Origin: CAWDMN01 sp963803155
GTDB taxonomy: Bacteria; Acidobacteriota; Terriglobia; Versatilivoradales; Versatilivoraceae
Reading direction: 5' to 3'
NCBI GenBank assembly: GCA_963803155.1
Contig: CAWDMN010000033.1
Coordinates: 1-64,000 of the forward strand
DNA length: 64,000 nucleotides
Shown here: one piece after another, positions 35,031 to 43,264 of the stretch
Layout: every line of letters starts with the position of its first letter
How positions within the stretch are numbered: the first letter of the stretch is position 1
The notes under the pieces: generated by a model
Databases searched by the model: none
Seen by the model: only the letters and a program-made list of their open reading frames with translations
Told to the model about the DNA's origin: nothing
Program-made: the position numbers and the translations under genes

Positions 35031-38000
35031 ATGAAAATGGGGGGACGAGGGGGCTTGTCACTTGCAGGTTTCCTATTCCTTGTTCTTCCAGGATTTCTTT
35101 CCGCCCAATCCAATACTGCGCAATTGATCGGCCGGATATCCGACGGCAGCGGTGGAATCATTGCCGGGGCTGAGGTTGTTGTCGCCAATGAATTGCAGGG
35201 ATTCCAGCGTTCAGTGCGTTCGAATGACAATGGATATTATTTCTGCCCGATATTGCCGGAGGGAATTTATCGGATTAGTGTGTCGGTGGCCGGCTTTCAA
35301 CCCAATGTGCGGTCGGGTATCCGGCTGGGGGCACAACAGACGGTTCGCGTGGATTTCATTCTCGACTTGGGCAAAGTCAGCCAAGTAGTCGAAGTTGTCG
35401 AACTACCGATCCGGTTGAATACTGAAAATGGGCAATTGAGCGACGTCCACCCCCGCGACGATTTGCTTAACCTGCCGGTCAATGACCGCAGTGCCATCAA
35501 GTTTTTTTTTCTGGCCTCGTTTAACTATCAAGGAAGCGGATCCAGTTTTTCCCTGGGGGGCTTGAGAGGGATCAATACCAATTTCACGATCGACGGTGTC
35601 AGCACGAACTCGGCTCTCTTTGGGGGGCAGGTTGGTCCCATGACGGAAAGTTCCCTGGAATCGGTGCGGGAGTTGAAAGTTTTCAGCAGCAATAATTCGG
35701 CCGAATTCCCGGGCGTCGGGACGGTCATGCTTTCGACACGCGCGGGGGAGAGTCAACTTCACGGCAGTGCCTTCTTCCTGACGAGCAATAATGCGCTGAA
35801 CGCCCGCAATCCGTTTTCCCCTGACAAGCCGGAAGGCCCCCTTTCCCATGAGTTCGGGGGAAGCTTGGGAGGCCCCGTCGTTCTTCCTACTCTTTATGAT
35901 GGTCGCAAAAAGACGTTCTTTTATTTTACCTGGGAACAACAGGTGCATCCGGGATCTCTTCTAAAGACCGCCAATGTCCCCACTATCAAAATGCGCCAGG
36001 GCGATTTTTCGGAACTCCTGCCACGAACCATAATCCTTGATCCTGCCACGGGCCTGCCTTTTCCCGGCAATATTATCCCTGCTGGCAGGATCAATCCGGT
36101 CTCCCTGAATATTCAATCCTTTGCCTTTTTGCCCCCCAACTATGGTCCGGCCAATGAGTTTTCAGCCAATTGGCGCAGCACCCTGCCGGCTTCTGAATAC
36201 AACAACCGGTATGTCATCCGGGTGGATCACCAGATAAGCCCATCGGACTTGCTCTCCACTCGATCGAGCATCCGTTCTATTCCGTTGCCAGTGAACTACG
36301 ATGCCGATTTGCCCACTTTTCAACACGAACAACGGCGGCAGACAATAAATGTCTACCTCTCCGAGACCCATGCGTTTTCCACGAAATTGCTGAATGAAGT
36401 TCGATTCGCTTTTTCGCGGGATTACTCCTGGACGGCGGGAATCCATGACGGCACAACGCTGGTTCGCCAATTCGGCTTGCGGGGCATTCCCTTAGCGGGC
36501 AAAGAGAATCTGACGGGAGTGCCGAACCTGCAGTTCGTCAATTTTTCCATGATGAATGAATACCCGAGTTCCTACTGGATGTCCGAAACCTATGAGTTTC
36601 TCGATGATGTTCATTTCTCTCGAGGGAAACACAACCTTTCCATGGGATTTCTTTTGCAGCGCAACCGCGGGAATATTACCTCCTGTTGTAACAGTGATTT
36701 TGGAACCTTTTCCTTCGATGGATTTGCCTCAGGCTTCGATTATGCAGACTTCCTGTTAGGGGTGCCGCAAACCAGCAGCCGGCATGATCGATCTCAACCT
36801 CGCTATGATCGATATTCTCAAGCGGGCCTCTATGTTCACGATGATTATCAGCTGATGCCCCGTCTCACGATCAATATGGGCCTCCGGTATGATTATTTTC
36901 CACCGCCAATAGACAAGTATGACATGAGATTTACTTTTGACCCCAATACGGGAGGTCTGATTCTTGCCAGTGCTCAATCAGAACGGCTGATCAAGCCCAA
37001 TTTCCCCTCCACCATTCCGTTGGCTACCGCCGCGGAAGCGGGTTACCCACTTCGTACTCTCTTGGATCGCCACTATGCAAATTTTGGCCCCCGCTTGGGT
37101 TTCGCCGGCTCTTTTCAGCACACGGTTTTGCGTGGCGGCTACGGAGTTTACTATACGCGACTGGCCACCACTTTGATGGAACGGTTCAGCGGCGGTCCAT
37201 TTCAAATCAATGAAGAATATCAGAACCAAATTTCGGAAGGTGTGCCTCAATTTCAGTTTCCCAACCCTTTCCCGGAGGGGAATCTTGCTCAGCGCCAGAG
37301 CATTTCCCCCGCCTCCAGGAATATTCCCGCACCCTATACGCAGCAGTGGAACCTGACGTTGGAACATGAATTCCCATTCTCCATCCTGGCCCGAGCCTCC
37401 TACAGGGGATTCTTTACCGCGAGAATCCCCTATGTTGGCGACATCAATAAACCTTTTCCCAGCGACAATCCGGATGCCCGGGACGATTATCGCTACCCCA
37501 ATTTCTCCGCGGTGAACCTGGCTCAGGAAGGCGGCATCCAGAAGATGAACGCGATGGATATTTCCGTGGAGCGGAAGTTCATGAATGGCTTGACGTTTCA
37601 ATCCGGATGGACTTGGGCCAAGAACCTGACGGATGTTGGTGACGATGATGAGACCGCGGCAATCGAGAATGCTTATGACCGCCGCCGTGAAATGGCCAAT
37701 ATTTTTTGGACTCCCCGCCATCGCTTCGTAAGCCAGGCCTTGTACGCGCTTCCCCTCACCAGGCAAGCGATGCCGGATCGCGGTCTGCGTGGTCTCACCC
37801 GTCAGTTGCTGGAGCACTGGCAAATTTCATCGATTTTCGTGGTGCAAACCGGTCAGTTTTTGACGCCAACCTTCAGCGGTTCAGATCCCTCGAATACGCG
37901 CACACAGGGCGGACGGCCAGACCACGTCGGCAACCCTGAGCTCTCCAATCCAACCGCTTCTTTGTGGTTCAATCCAGCCGCTTTTATGGTGCCGCCCAAC

Positions 38001-38276
38001 GGACGTTTCGGCAACAGTGCCCGTGGAGTTATTGTAGGACCGGGCTTAGTCAACCTCGACTTTGGCTTGTATCGCCATTTATATATCAAAGAAAAGATGC
38101 GGCTCCAATTGCGGGTGACCGCCACCAATATAGTCAATCACCCCAACTATGGGAATCCTAATCTTGACATTTCCAGTTTGAATGTCGGCAAAATTACCAG
38201 CCTTCAGGGGGATCGGCGCGACACTTTGGGCGCCGGCCCCCGGACTCTTCAATTGGGAATCCGTTTTGACTTTTAG
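35031..38276 (+). CDS. TonB-dependent receptor with carboxypeptidase-regulatory domain (Oar-like), copy 1
   Basis: The start at 35031 follows GGAGG by six bases; an in-frame ATG at 34998 lacks this. The 1081-residue outer-membrane protein has a signal peptide (ending GFLSAQ), a carboxypeptidase-regulatory-like domain (about 30-110, with GRISDGSGGIIAGAEVVVAN and NGYYFCPILPEGIYRISVSV), a plug domain (about 130-240, with NTNFTIDGVST), and a long beta-barrel ending in aromatic LGIRFDF. This class imports oligosaccharides or peptides using the TonB-ExbBD system; no SusD-type lipoprotein gene is nearby. A paralogue follows after 412 bases. Likely regulated by the sigma factor at 30355 (inference). 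Confidence 0.92.
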   Translation: MKMGGRGGLSLAGFLFLVLPGFLSAQSNTAQLIGRISDGSGGIIAGAEVVVANELQGFQRSVRSNDNGYYFCPILPEGIYRISVSVAGFQPNVRSGIRLGAQQTVRVDFILDLGKVSQVVEVVELPIRLNTENGQLSDVHPRDDLLNLPVNDRSAIKFFFLASFNYQGSGSSFSLGGLRGINTNFTIDGVSTNSALFGGQVGPMTESSLESVRELKVFSSNNSAEFPGVGTVMLSTRAGESQLHGSAFFLTSNNALNARNPFSPDKPEGPLSHEFGGSLGGPVVLPTLYDGRKKTFFYFTWEQQVHPGSLLKTANVPTIKMRQGDFSELLPRTIILDPATGLPFPGNIIPAGRINPVSLNIQSFAFLPPNYGPANEFSANWRSTLPASEYNNRYVIRVDHQISPSDLLSTRSSIRSIPLPVNYDADLPTFQHEQRRQTINVYLSETHAFSTKLLNEVRFAFSRDYSWTAGIHDGTTLVRQFGLRGIPLAGKENLTGVPNLQFVNFSMMNEYPSSYWMSETYEFLDDVHFSRGKHNLSMGFLLQRNRGNITSCCNSDFGTFSFDGFASGFDYADFLLGVPQTSSRHDRSQPRYDRYSQAGLYVHDDYQLMPRLTINMGLRYDYFPPPIDKYDMRFTFDPNTGGLILASAQSERLIKPNFPSTIPLATAAEAGYPLRTLLDRHYANFGPRLGFAGSFQHTVLRGGYGVYYTRLATTLMERFSGGPFQINEEYQNQISEGVPQFQFPNPFPEGNLAQRQSISPASRNIPAPYTQQWNLTLEHEFPFSILARASYRGFFTARIPYVGDINKPFPSDNPDARDDYRYPNFSAVNLAQEGGIQKMNAMDISVERKFMNGLTFQSGWTWAKNLTDVGDDDETAAIENAYDRRREMANIFWTPRHRFVSQALYALPLTRQAMPDRGLRGLTRQLLEHWQISSIFVVQTGQFLTPTFSGSDPSNTRTQGGRPDHVGNPELSNPTASLWFNPAAFMVPPNGRFGNSARGVIVGPGLVNLDFGLYRHLYIKEKMRLQLRVTATNIVNHPNYGNPNLDISSLNVGKITSLQGDRRDTLGAGPRTLQLGIRFDF

Positions 38277-38688
38277 TTTAATCGTAGCAGTGTTTTTTCA
38301 CGTCCCCCCGTGCCTTGAATAGGTCCTTCCTCTTAGCATTTCTATGGTATGGTTCACCCTTGCTAATAAGATTTCCACTCCTGCCTAGTTTTCCTCAAGC
38401 TCAACCGTACAGTCATTTTTCGGGGACGGACCAACCCAAGACTCCCCCTTGCGCCAATTCTTAAAAAAAATTCCTGTTTCTTTTTTTTCGTGTCCCAAAA
38501 TGCATCACCAAACGTTATTCCAATTAAAAGCAAGAAGGAGATGTTGCCACCTTGTCGCCGATGGCGCATCAGCCTCATGGAAAATCTGTCTAAAATTCTT
38601 CTATCCGCGGGAACACTACGTCATTGAGTTTTTCCCGCATGTCCCGTTTTTCAACCGGCAATGAAATTCTTGTGTAAAGGAGACGTGT
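38277..38688. other. Intergenic region between the two receptor genes
   Basis: About 410 bases, AT-rich, with long A and T runs at 38461-38487. No gene was seen. The gap is large enough for a separate promoter, so the second receptor may be transcribed independently of the first. Confidence 0.45.
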
Positions 38689-41600
38689 ATGCGAAGTTTT
38701 TCCAAACTGACCTGGGTAGGTCTAATTTTGGCTTTACTCGCGGGATGGGCCTTTGGGCAGTCGTTCACGGGCACCATCACGGGCGATGTAGTGGATTCGT
38801 CCGGCGCCGTGGTGCCGAATGCCAAGGTGGAACTGACCGAGATGGCCACCAATGTAAAGCGCACCGCCACCACCAATGCCGAGGGGCGCTATATGTTTCC
38901 CTCCTTGACTCCCGGCACGTATATTGTGACCGTAGAGAAGGATGGATTCAAAGATGTCAAGAGCGGTTCCATTATTTTGACCTCGCAGCAGAACTCGCGG
39001 TTTGATGCTACCTTGGAAGTGGGCACGGGAGTGCAAACCATCGAGGTGAATGCCACGCCGCCGACACTCAACACCGAGAACGCCACCCTCAGCAACATTA
39101 CGCCTCGTGAAGACTTGGTAAACATGCCTCTCGACCGGCGCAGCACCCTGGAATATCTTTTCCTCAGTTCTTCCAACACCAATGGCGACGGCTCCAGTTA
39201 CATGATTGGAGGCCTGCGCGGCACTTATACCAATTTCACCATCGACGGAGTCTCGAGCAATGCTTCGCTCTGGGGCGGCCAATCCGGTCCCATGACCGAG
39301 GAATCCTTCGAGGCCATCAGCGACATGAAGGTGCTCTCGAGCAATAACTCGGCCGAGTTCCCGAGCGTCGCCACCATGATCATTTCCACCCGCTCTGGGC
39401 AGAATGCCCTTCATGGAAGCTTCCACGTTACCGAACACCAATATGTCACGGACGCCAAATGTTATTTCTGTGACTCCGGCTCGCACGGACCGGCGCGGCA
39501 CGAACTGGGAGGCAGTTTCGGCGGTCCCATTTATTTGCCTAAGATTTATGATGGCCGGAACAAATCCTTCTTTTATTTCACCTGGGATGCCACCATCTTC
39601 CCGCCCGGCGGCGGCTTGTGGACCAGCCTGACCAGCGTTCCCACCGGGGCCTTCAAGCAGGGTGACTTCTCCAAACTGACGCAAAAGATCATCGATCCGA
39701 CTACCGGCCAACCCTTCCCTGGCAACGTCATCCCATCCAATCGAATCAGCTCGGTCGCCCAGAAACTCCAACAGATCGGGTTTCTTGATCCGAACACAGG
39801 GTCTCCGGATAGTTACGTCAATAACTGGACGGGGCAAGAAGGAGAGCCGGAGAACCTGAACCGTTGGGTCATCCGCATTGACCATAGCATTAGCGACCGC
39901 GACAAGCTTACCGGCAGGCTGAGCCTCTTCAACGACAACATGAAACTCATCCACGATGGCAATCTCCCCATGTACAACCGCCATCAGACCCGGAATACTC
40001 GCCAGGGGTTTGTCCAGGAAACCCACACCTTCGGCACCAACCTGGTTAACGATTTTACGATCGGTTACAACCGTGATCGCTCCGTAATAGGTGGCGGGCA
40101 CAACGGCACCCAAGTGGTGCAGGAGATCGGATTGCAAGGTCTCACAACCAATGGCACTAACCTCAAGGGGTTCCCAAAAGTGAATTTCACCAATTTTGCC
40201 CAAATGGGCGAGACTCCCACCTACATGTACATGAGCCAAGGTTGGGAAGTCTCTGACAACGTCACTTGGCAGAAAGGGAAACACAGCATCAAGAGCGGGG
40301 TTCTGCTCCGTGCCGCCATCCCGGCCATCTCGGACTGGCAGGACGATTTTGGAACCTTTACCTTCGATGGTTTTGCCACGGGCTTTGACTACGCCGATTT
40401 TTTGTTGGGGATTCCCCGAAACTCTGCCCGCGTTTCCCGGGCGCCCAACCGTTACAGCCGCTTCAAGAATTTGGGACTCTATGTGCAGGACTCTTGGATG
40501 GTGACTCCCAAGCTGACCTTGAACTTAGGATTGCGTTGGGAATATGCTCAGCCTCCTTATGAGAAGAATGATATGCGTTTCGCCTTCAATCCCGCGACCG
40601 GTGATCTGGTGGTGCCGAACGAGAAATCGCTCGCGCTGGTCAGTCCGATTTATCCAAAGGCTATTCCCATTGTCACGGCTCAATCTGCCGGATATCCGGG
40701 AGGCCGCTCGCTCGTAAATCCCGATTGGAAGAATTTCGGGCCGCGCGTTTCCTTTGCCTACCGGTTGACGAACAAGACCGTGGTTCGGGGCGGCTATGCG
40801 CTCTTCTTTGCCCCTTTGATCAGTCCGATGCTGGACCGCTTCTCCAGCGGACCTTATGGTACCCAGGAGAAATTCTACAACGATATAACCAATGGAGTTC
40901 CACGGCTTCAATTCCCGAATCCATTCTCGGGCAATCCGGATGATCTGCCGCAGGCCGGATCGCAGGTGGTGGGAGGGACGGACCCGAACATCAAGACCCC
41001 CCGCACCCAACAATGGAATTTCACAGTGGAACGCGAACTCGGACATTCCACGGTGGTGCGCGCCACCTACCGCGGTTCTATGTCAAATCAGATTCCGTAT
41101 ACTCGCGATTTAAACATCCCCATGGCCAGTACCAACTCCAGCAATATCGATTGGTACCGCTATCCCAATTTCTCCAGCGTCACCTGGAGTGAAGACGGCG
41201 GGATCCACAGATTGAATGCGCTGGATCTGGCACTCGAACGGAAGTTTACGAGCGGCCTCACCTTCCAGGCTGGCTACACGTTGACCAAAGCTCTCAGCGA
41301 TGTGGGAGATGACGGAGAGGAAGCTTCGCCGGAAGATCCTTACAATCGCTCGCGCGACATGGGCAATGTGCAATTCACTCCCCGGCAGCGGTTCACCACG
41401 AATGCCCTCTGGGATATTCCCTTCGGCACCGGAAAGAGATTTGGAACGAACCTTTCCAAGACCGCCAATCTTCTTATCGGCGGTTGGCAGGTTTCCGCCG
41501 TCAATGTGACGCAGACTGGCCAGTTTCTGACCCCTTCTTTTAGCGGCGTCGACATTACCAACACTCGGGGTACCGCTACCAGGCCGGATTTAGTGGGAGA

Positions 41601-41943
41601 TTGGCATGTATCCAACCCGTCTGTTACGAATTGGTTTAACGCTGGCGCCTTCGCGATTCCAGCGCCTGGAACATACGGCAACTGTCCCAGAGGGATAATC
41701 GTAGGTCCCGGGCTGGTCAATTTCGATTTTGGCTTGCACAAAATCTTCACGCTGAGAGAAGGAATGAGATTGCAGATTTTCGCCAGAGCGGCTAATGTTT
41801 TCAACCATCCGAACTTCGGCAACCCGGCACTGGATATTACTTCTGGAGGGGTGGCCCAAATCAGCTCGGTTCAAGGCGGCCGGTACGACACGCTGGGAGC
41901 TCGGTCCCGGTCTATCCGCTTCGGTTTCCGGCTCGATTTCTAA
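38689..41943 (+). CDS. TonB-dependent receptor with carboxypeptidase-regulatory domain (Oar-like), copy 2
   Basis: A clear AAAGGAG precedes the start. The 1084-residue protein has a signal peptide ending GWAFGQ, a regulatory-like domain (ITGDVVDSSGAVVPNAKVEL, then YMFPSLTPGTYIVTVEKDGF), a plug with GLRGTYTNFTIDGVSSNASL and a barrel ending in RFGFRLDF. It follows copy 1 motif for motif (for example GGLRGTYTNFTIDGVS here, GGLRGINTNFTIDGVS there; both have FDGFA-GFDYADFLLG and RQRF/RHRF near the end), so the two arose by duplication. Divergent stretches in the barrel suggest different ligands. Transcription probably ends at the strong hairpin at 42083. Confidence 0.93.
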   Translation: MRSFSKLTWVGLILALLAGWAFGQSFTGTITGDVVDSSGAVVPNAKVELTEMATNVKRTATTNAEGRYMFPSLTPGTYIVTVEKDGFKDVKSGSIILTSQQNSRFDATLEVGTGVQTIEVNATPPTLNTENATLSNITPREDLVNMPLDRRSTLEYLFLSSSNTNGDGSSYMIGGLRGTYTNFTIDGVSSNASLWGGQSGPMTEESFEAISDMKVLSSNNSAEFPSVATMIISTRSGQNALHGSFHVTEHQYVTDAKCYFCDSGSHGPARHELGGSFGGPIYLPKIYDGRNKSFFYFTWDATIFPPGGGLWTSLTSVPTGAFKQGDFSKLTQKIIDPTTGQPFPGNVIPSNRISSVAQKLQQIGFLDPNTGSPDSYVNNWTGQEGEPENLNRWVIRIDHSISDRDKLTGRLSLFNDNMKLIHDGNLPMYNRHQTRNTRQGFVQETHTFGTNLVNDFTIGYNRDRSVIGGGHNGTQVVQEIGLQGLTTNGTNLKGFPKVNFTNFAQMGETPTYMYMSQGWEVSDNVTWQKGKHSIKSGVLLRAAIPAISDWQDDFGTFTFDGFATGFDYADFLLGIPRNSARVSRAPNRYSRFKNLGLYVQDSWMVTPKLTLNLGLRWEYAQPPYEKNDMRFAFNPATGDLVVPNEKSLALVSPIYPKAIPIVTAQSAGYPGGRSLVNPDWKNFGPRVSFAYRLTNKTVVRGGYALFFAPLISPMLDRFSSGPYGTQEKFYNDITNGVPRLQFPNPFSGNPDDLPQAGSQVVGGTDPNIKTPRTQQWNFTVERELGHSTVVRATYRGSMSNQIPYTRDLNIPMASTNSSNIDWYRYPNFSSVTWSEDGGIHRLNALDLALERKFTSGLTFQAGYTLTKALSDVGDDGEEASPEDPYNRSRDMGNVQFTPRQRFTTNALWDIPFGTGKRFGTNLSKTANLLIGGWQVSAVNVTQTGQFLTPSFSGVDITNTRGTATRPDLVGDWHVSNPSVTNWFNAGAFAIPAPGTYGNCPRGIIVGPGLVNFDFGLHKIFTLREGMRLQIFARAANVFNHPNFGNPALDITSGGVAQISSVQGGRYDTLGARSRSIRFGFRLDF

Positions 41944-42082
41944 CCGGGATAAATAATGATGGCTGAGTATGTGGGAGAAAAAAAGCAGTGGCCGGAATAA
42001 GCTGATCTTCAGTCCCGCATACTCGGCTAGATTAAATTTGGTTTAAGAAGAAGAGCCGCAAGCATTTTTAACCGTCCCCGTG

Positions 42083-42114
42083 AATGCCCCGGAGGCGCAA
42101 GCTTCCGGGGCATT
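42083..42114 (+). terminator. Strong hairpin after the receptor genes
   Basis: AATGCCCCGGA at 42083-42093 pairs perfectly with TCCGGGGCATT at 42104-42114, extended by three more pairs (one G-T) around a GCAA tetraloop. A T-run follows only about 15 bases later (GGTTTTTTTATCG). It is a good candidate transcription end or mRNA-stabilising hairpin between the receptor genes and the glycosidase block. Confidence 0.75.
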
Positions 42115-42306
42115 TCCCGTTGGCTGGATGCACCCGGTTTTTTTATCGTGCTTGTTTCCGGCCCCCTCTGCATAATTCTCATGATTATTTAAGCAGTTTG
42201 GGCCTGAATAATGAAAATCCAGGCTTCAACTAGAACTGGCGCAAGCCGGCCAAATCTGCAATCCTGCGCTAGCCAGAAGATTGCGTCAACGCCAAAAGTT
42301 AAAATT

Positions 42307-43134
42307 ATGCGTCGCCGGTTTTTTTTATCAGCGGTGTTGCCGATTTTATTCCTTGGTTATGCCATGGCCAATGCTGCCGAGAATAACCTCCGAACCGCTA
42401 CCGTACTCTTGTTGGAAGATTCAATCCTGGATTGCCACGAGGGTGACGATCGTATAGAGGCGCATATGGTGCGCTTGTTAGAGCGTCAATCTCCTAAGAC
42501 TCGCTGGAAAATTTATAATGAGGCCCATGGAGGGGAGTACATTGGTCCGCGGGAGGGAATGCCAGGCGGAGTTTCCGAACCTCTGCTTTTGACCGAGACA
42601 ACCGGCCGTTATTTTGAAATTGTCGAAAAGCATCCACGGATTGAAGTCGTTTTCATCAATTACGCCGCCAACGACAGCAAAGTATACACACCTTCCATGT
42701 TTCGAAAGAAGTTGGAGTTCCTTGGTTCCCTTTTGGAAAAAACTTATCCCGGGGCAGTCCTTATCTTCTCTACCAGTATGTACCTGGATCCGAAGCATGC
42801 GGCCCCGTACCGTATCGACGAATTCAAAGTTCCCGGTTTTAAGCCCGGCAGTCTGCGGAACCAATACCTCGAACCTTACAACAGAGAAATTCGAAATTTC
42901 ACCGCCGATCGTCATTACCGGTTGGCGGATATCTACAGGGAAATTGCCCATGAAACGTCAAAAGGCAACTGGGATTTGCGGCAGCGTGCAGAGGAAGGAG
43001 ATCCCAAAGAGGATCCGAACCACGTGGGCGACAAGGCTTGGTTCGATAATATTCACCCCAATGGGAAGGGGACCGGATGCATCGCTAAACTGTATGTGAA
43101 AATCTTGATTAGTGCCCTGGATAAGAAACGATGA
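42307..43134 (+). CDS. Exported SGNH/GDSL-type hydrolase
   Basis: I start at 42307 because a signal peptide follows immediately (MRRRFFLSAVLPILFLGYAM, cleaved near ANAAE); ribosome sites are weak here and at the alternative ATG at 42211. The 275-residue protein shows SGNH blocks: LLLEDSILDCHEG with nucleophile Ser39, FINYAANDSKVY with Asn122, and DNIHPNGKG with the Asp247/His250 pair. The first block has Glu in place of the usual Gly before Asp-Ser, which is unusual. Family members are esterases, often removing acetyl groups from polysaccharides. It heads the glycosidase block, consistent with glycan deacetylation in the periplasm. Confidence 0.82.
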   Translation: MRRRFFLSAVLPILFLGYAMANAAENNLRTATVLLLEDSILDCHEGDDRIEAHMVRLLERQSPKTRWKIYNEAHGGEYIGPREGMPGGVSEPLLLTETTGRYFEIVEKHPRIEVVFINYAANDSKVYTPSMFRKKLEFLGSLLEKTYPGAVLIFSTSMYLDPKHAAPYRIDEFKVPGFKPGSLRNQYLEPYNREIRNFTADRHYRLADIYREIAHETSKGNWDLRQRAEEGDPKEDPNHVGDKAWFDNIHPNGKGTGCIAKLYVKILISALDKKR

Positions 43135-43212
43135 TTGGCGTGGCCAAAATTAATTGCTCTGCTCATTCTTAAAGGGAGACCCTATGACGGCGCGGCCGTC
43201 TGCCAAGAGGAT

Positions 43213-43230
43213 TCCCCCTTTGAAGGGGGA
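43213..43230 (+). repeat. Small palindrome with T-tail before the GH20 gene
   Basis: TCCCCCTT faces AAGGGGGA across a two-base centre and is followed by TTTT. It lies between the ATG at 43184 and the preferred start at 43265 of the next gene. Such short palindromes are normally intergenic, which supports the later start; it could also act as a leader terminator. Confidence 0.6.
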
Positions 43231-43264
43231 TTTTCAAGCGAGTAGCTTTTTCGTGGAGGCAATT

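Noticed and set aside
36978..37823. 281-codon open frame on the minus strand
   Set aside because: Antisense shadow of the first TonB receptor barrel.
38734..40284. 516-codon open frame on the minus strand
   Set aside because: Lies wholly antisense to the second TonB receptor; no ribosome site, no recognisable motif, and its composition follows third-codon-position GC of the real gene.
43184..43264. Upstream ATG at 43184 as the start of the GH20 gene
   Set aside because: It has a ribosome site but would put a palindrome into the coding sequence and bury the signal peptide; GTG at 43265 has GGAGG and leads straight into the signal.
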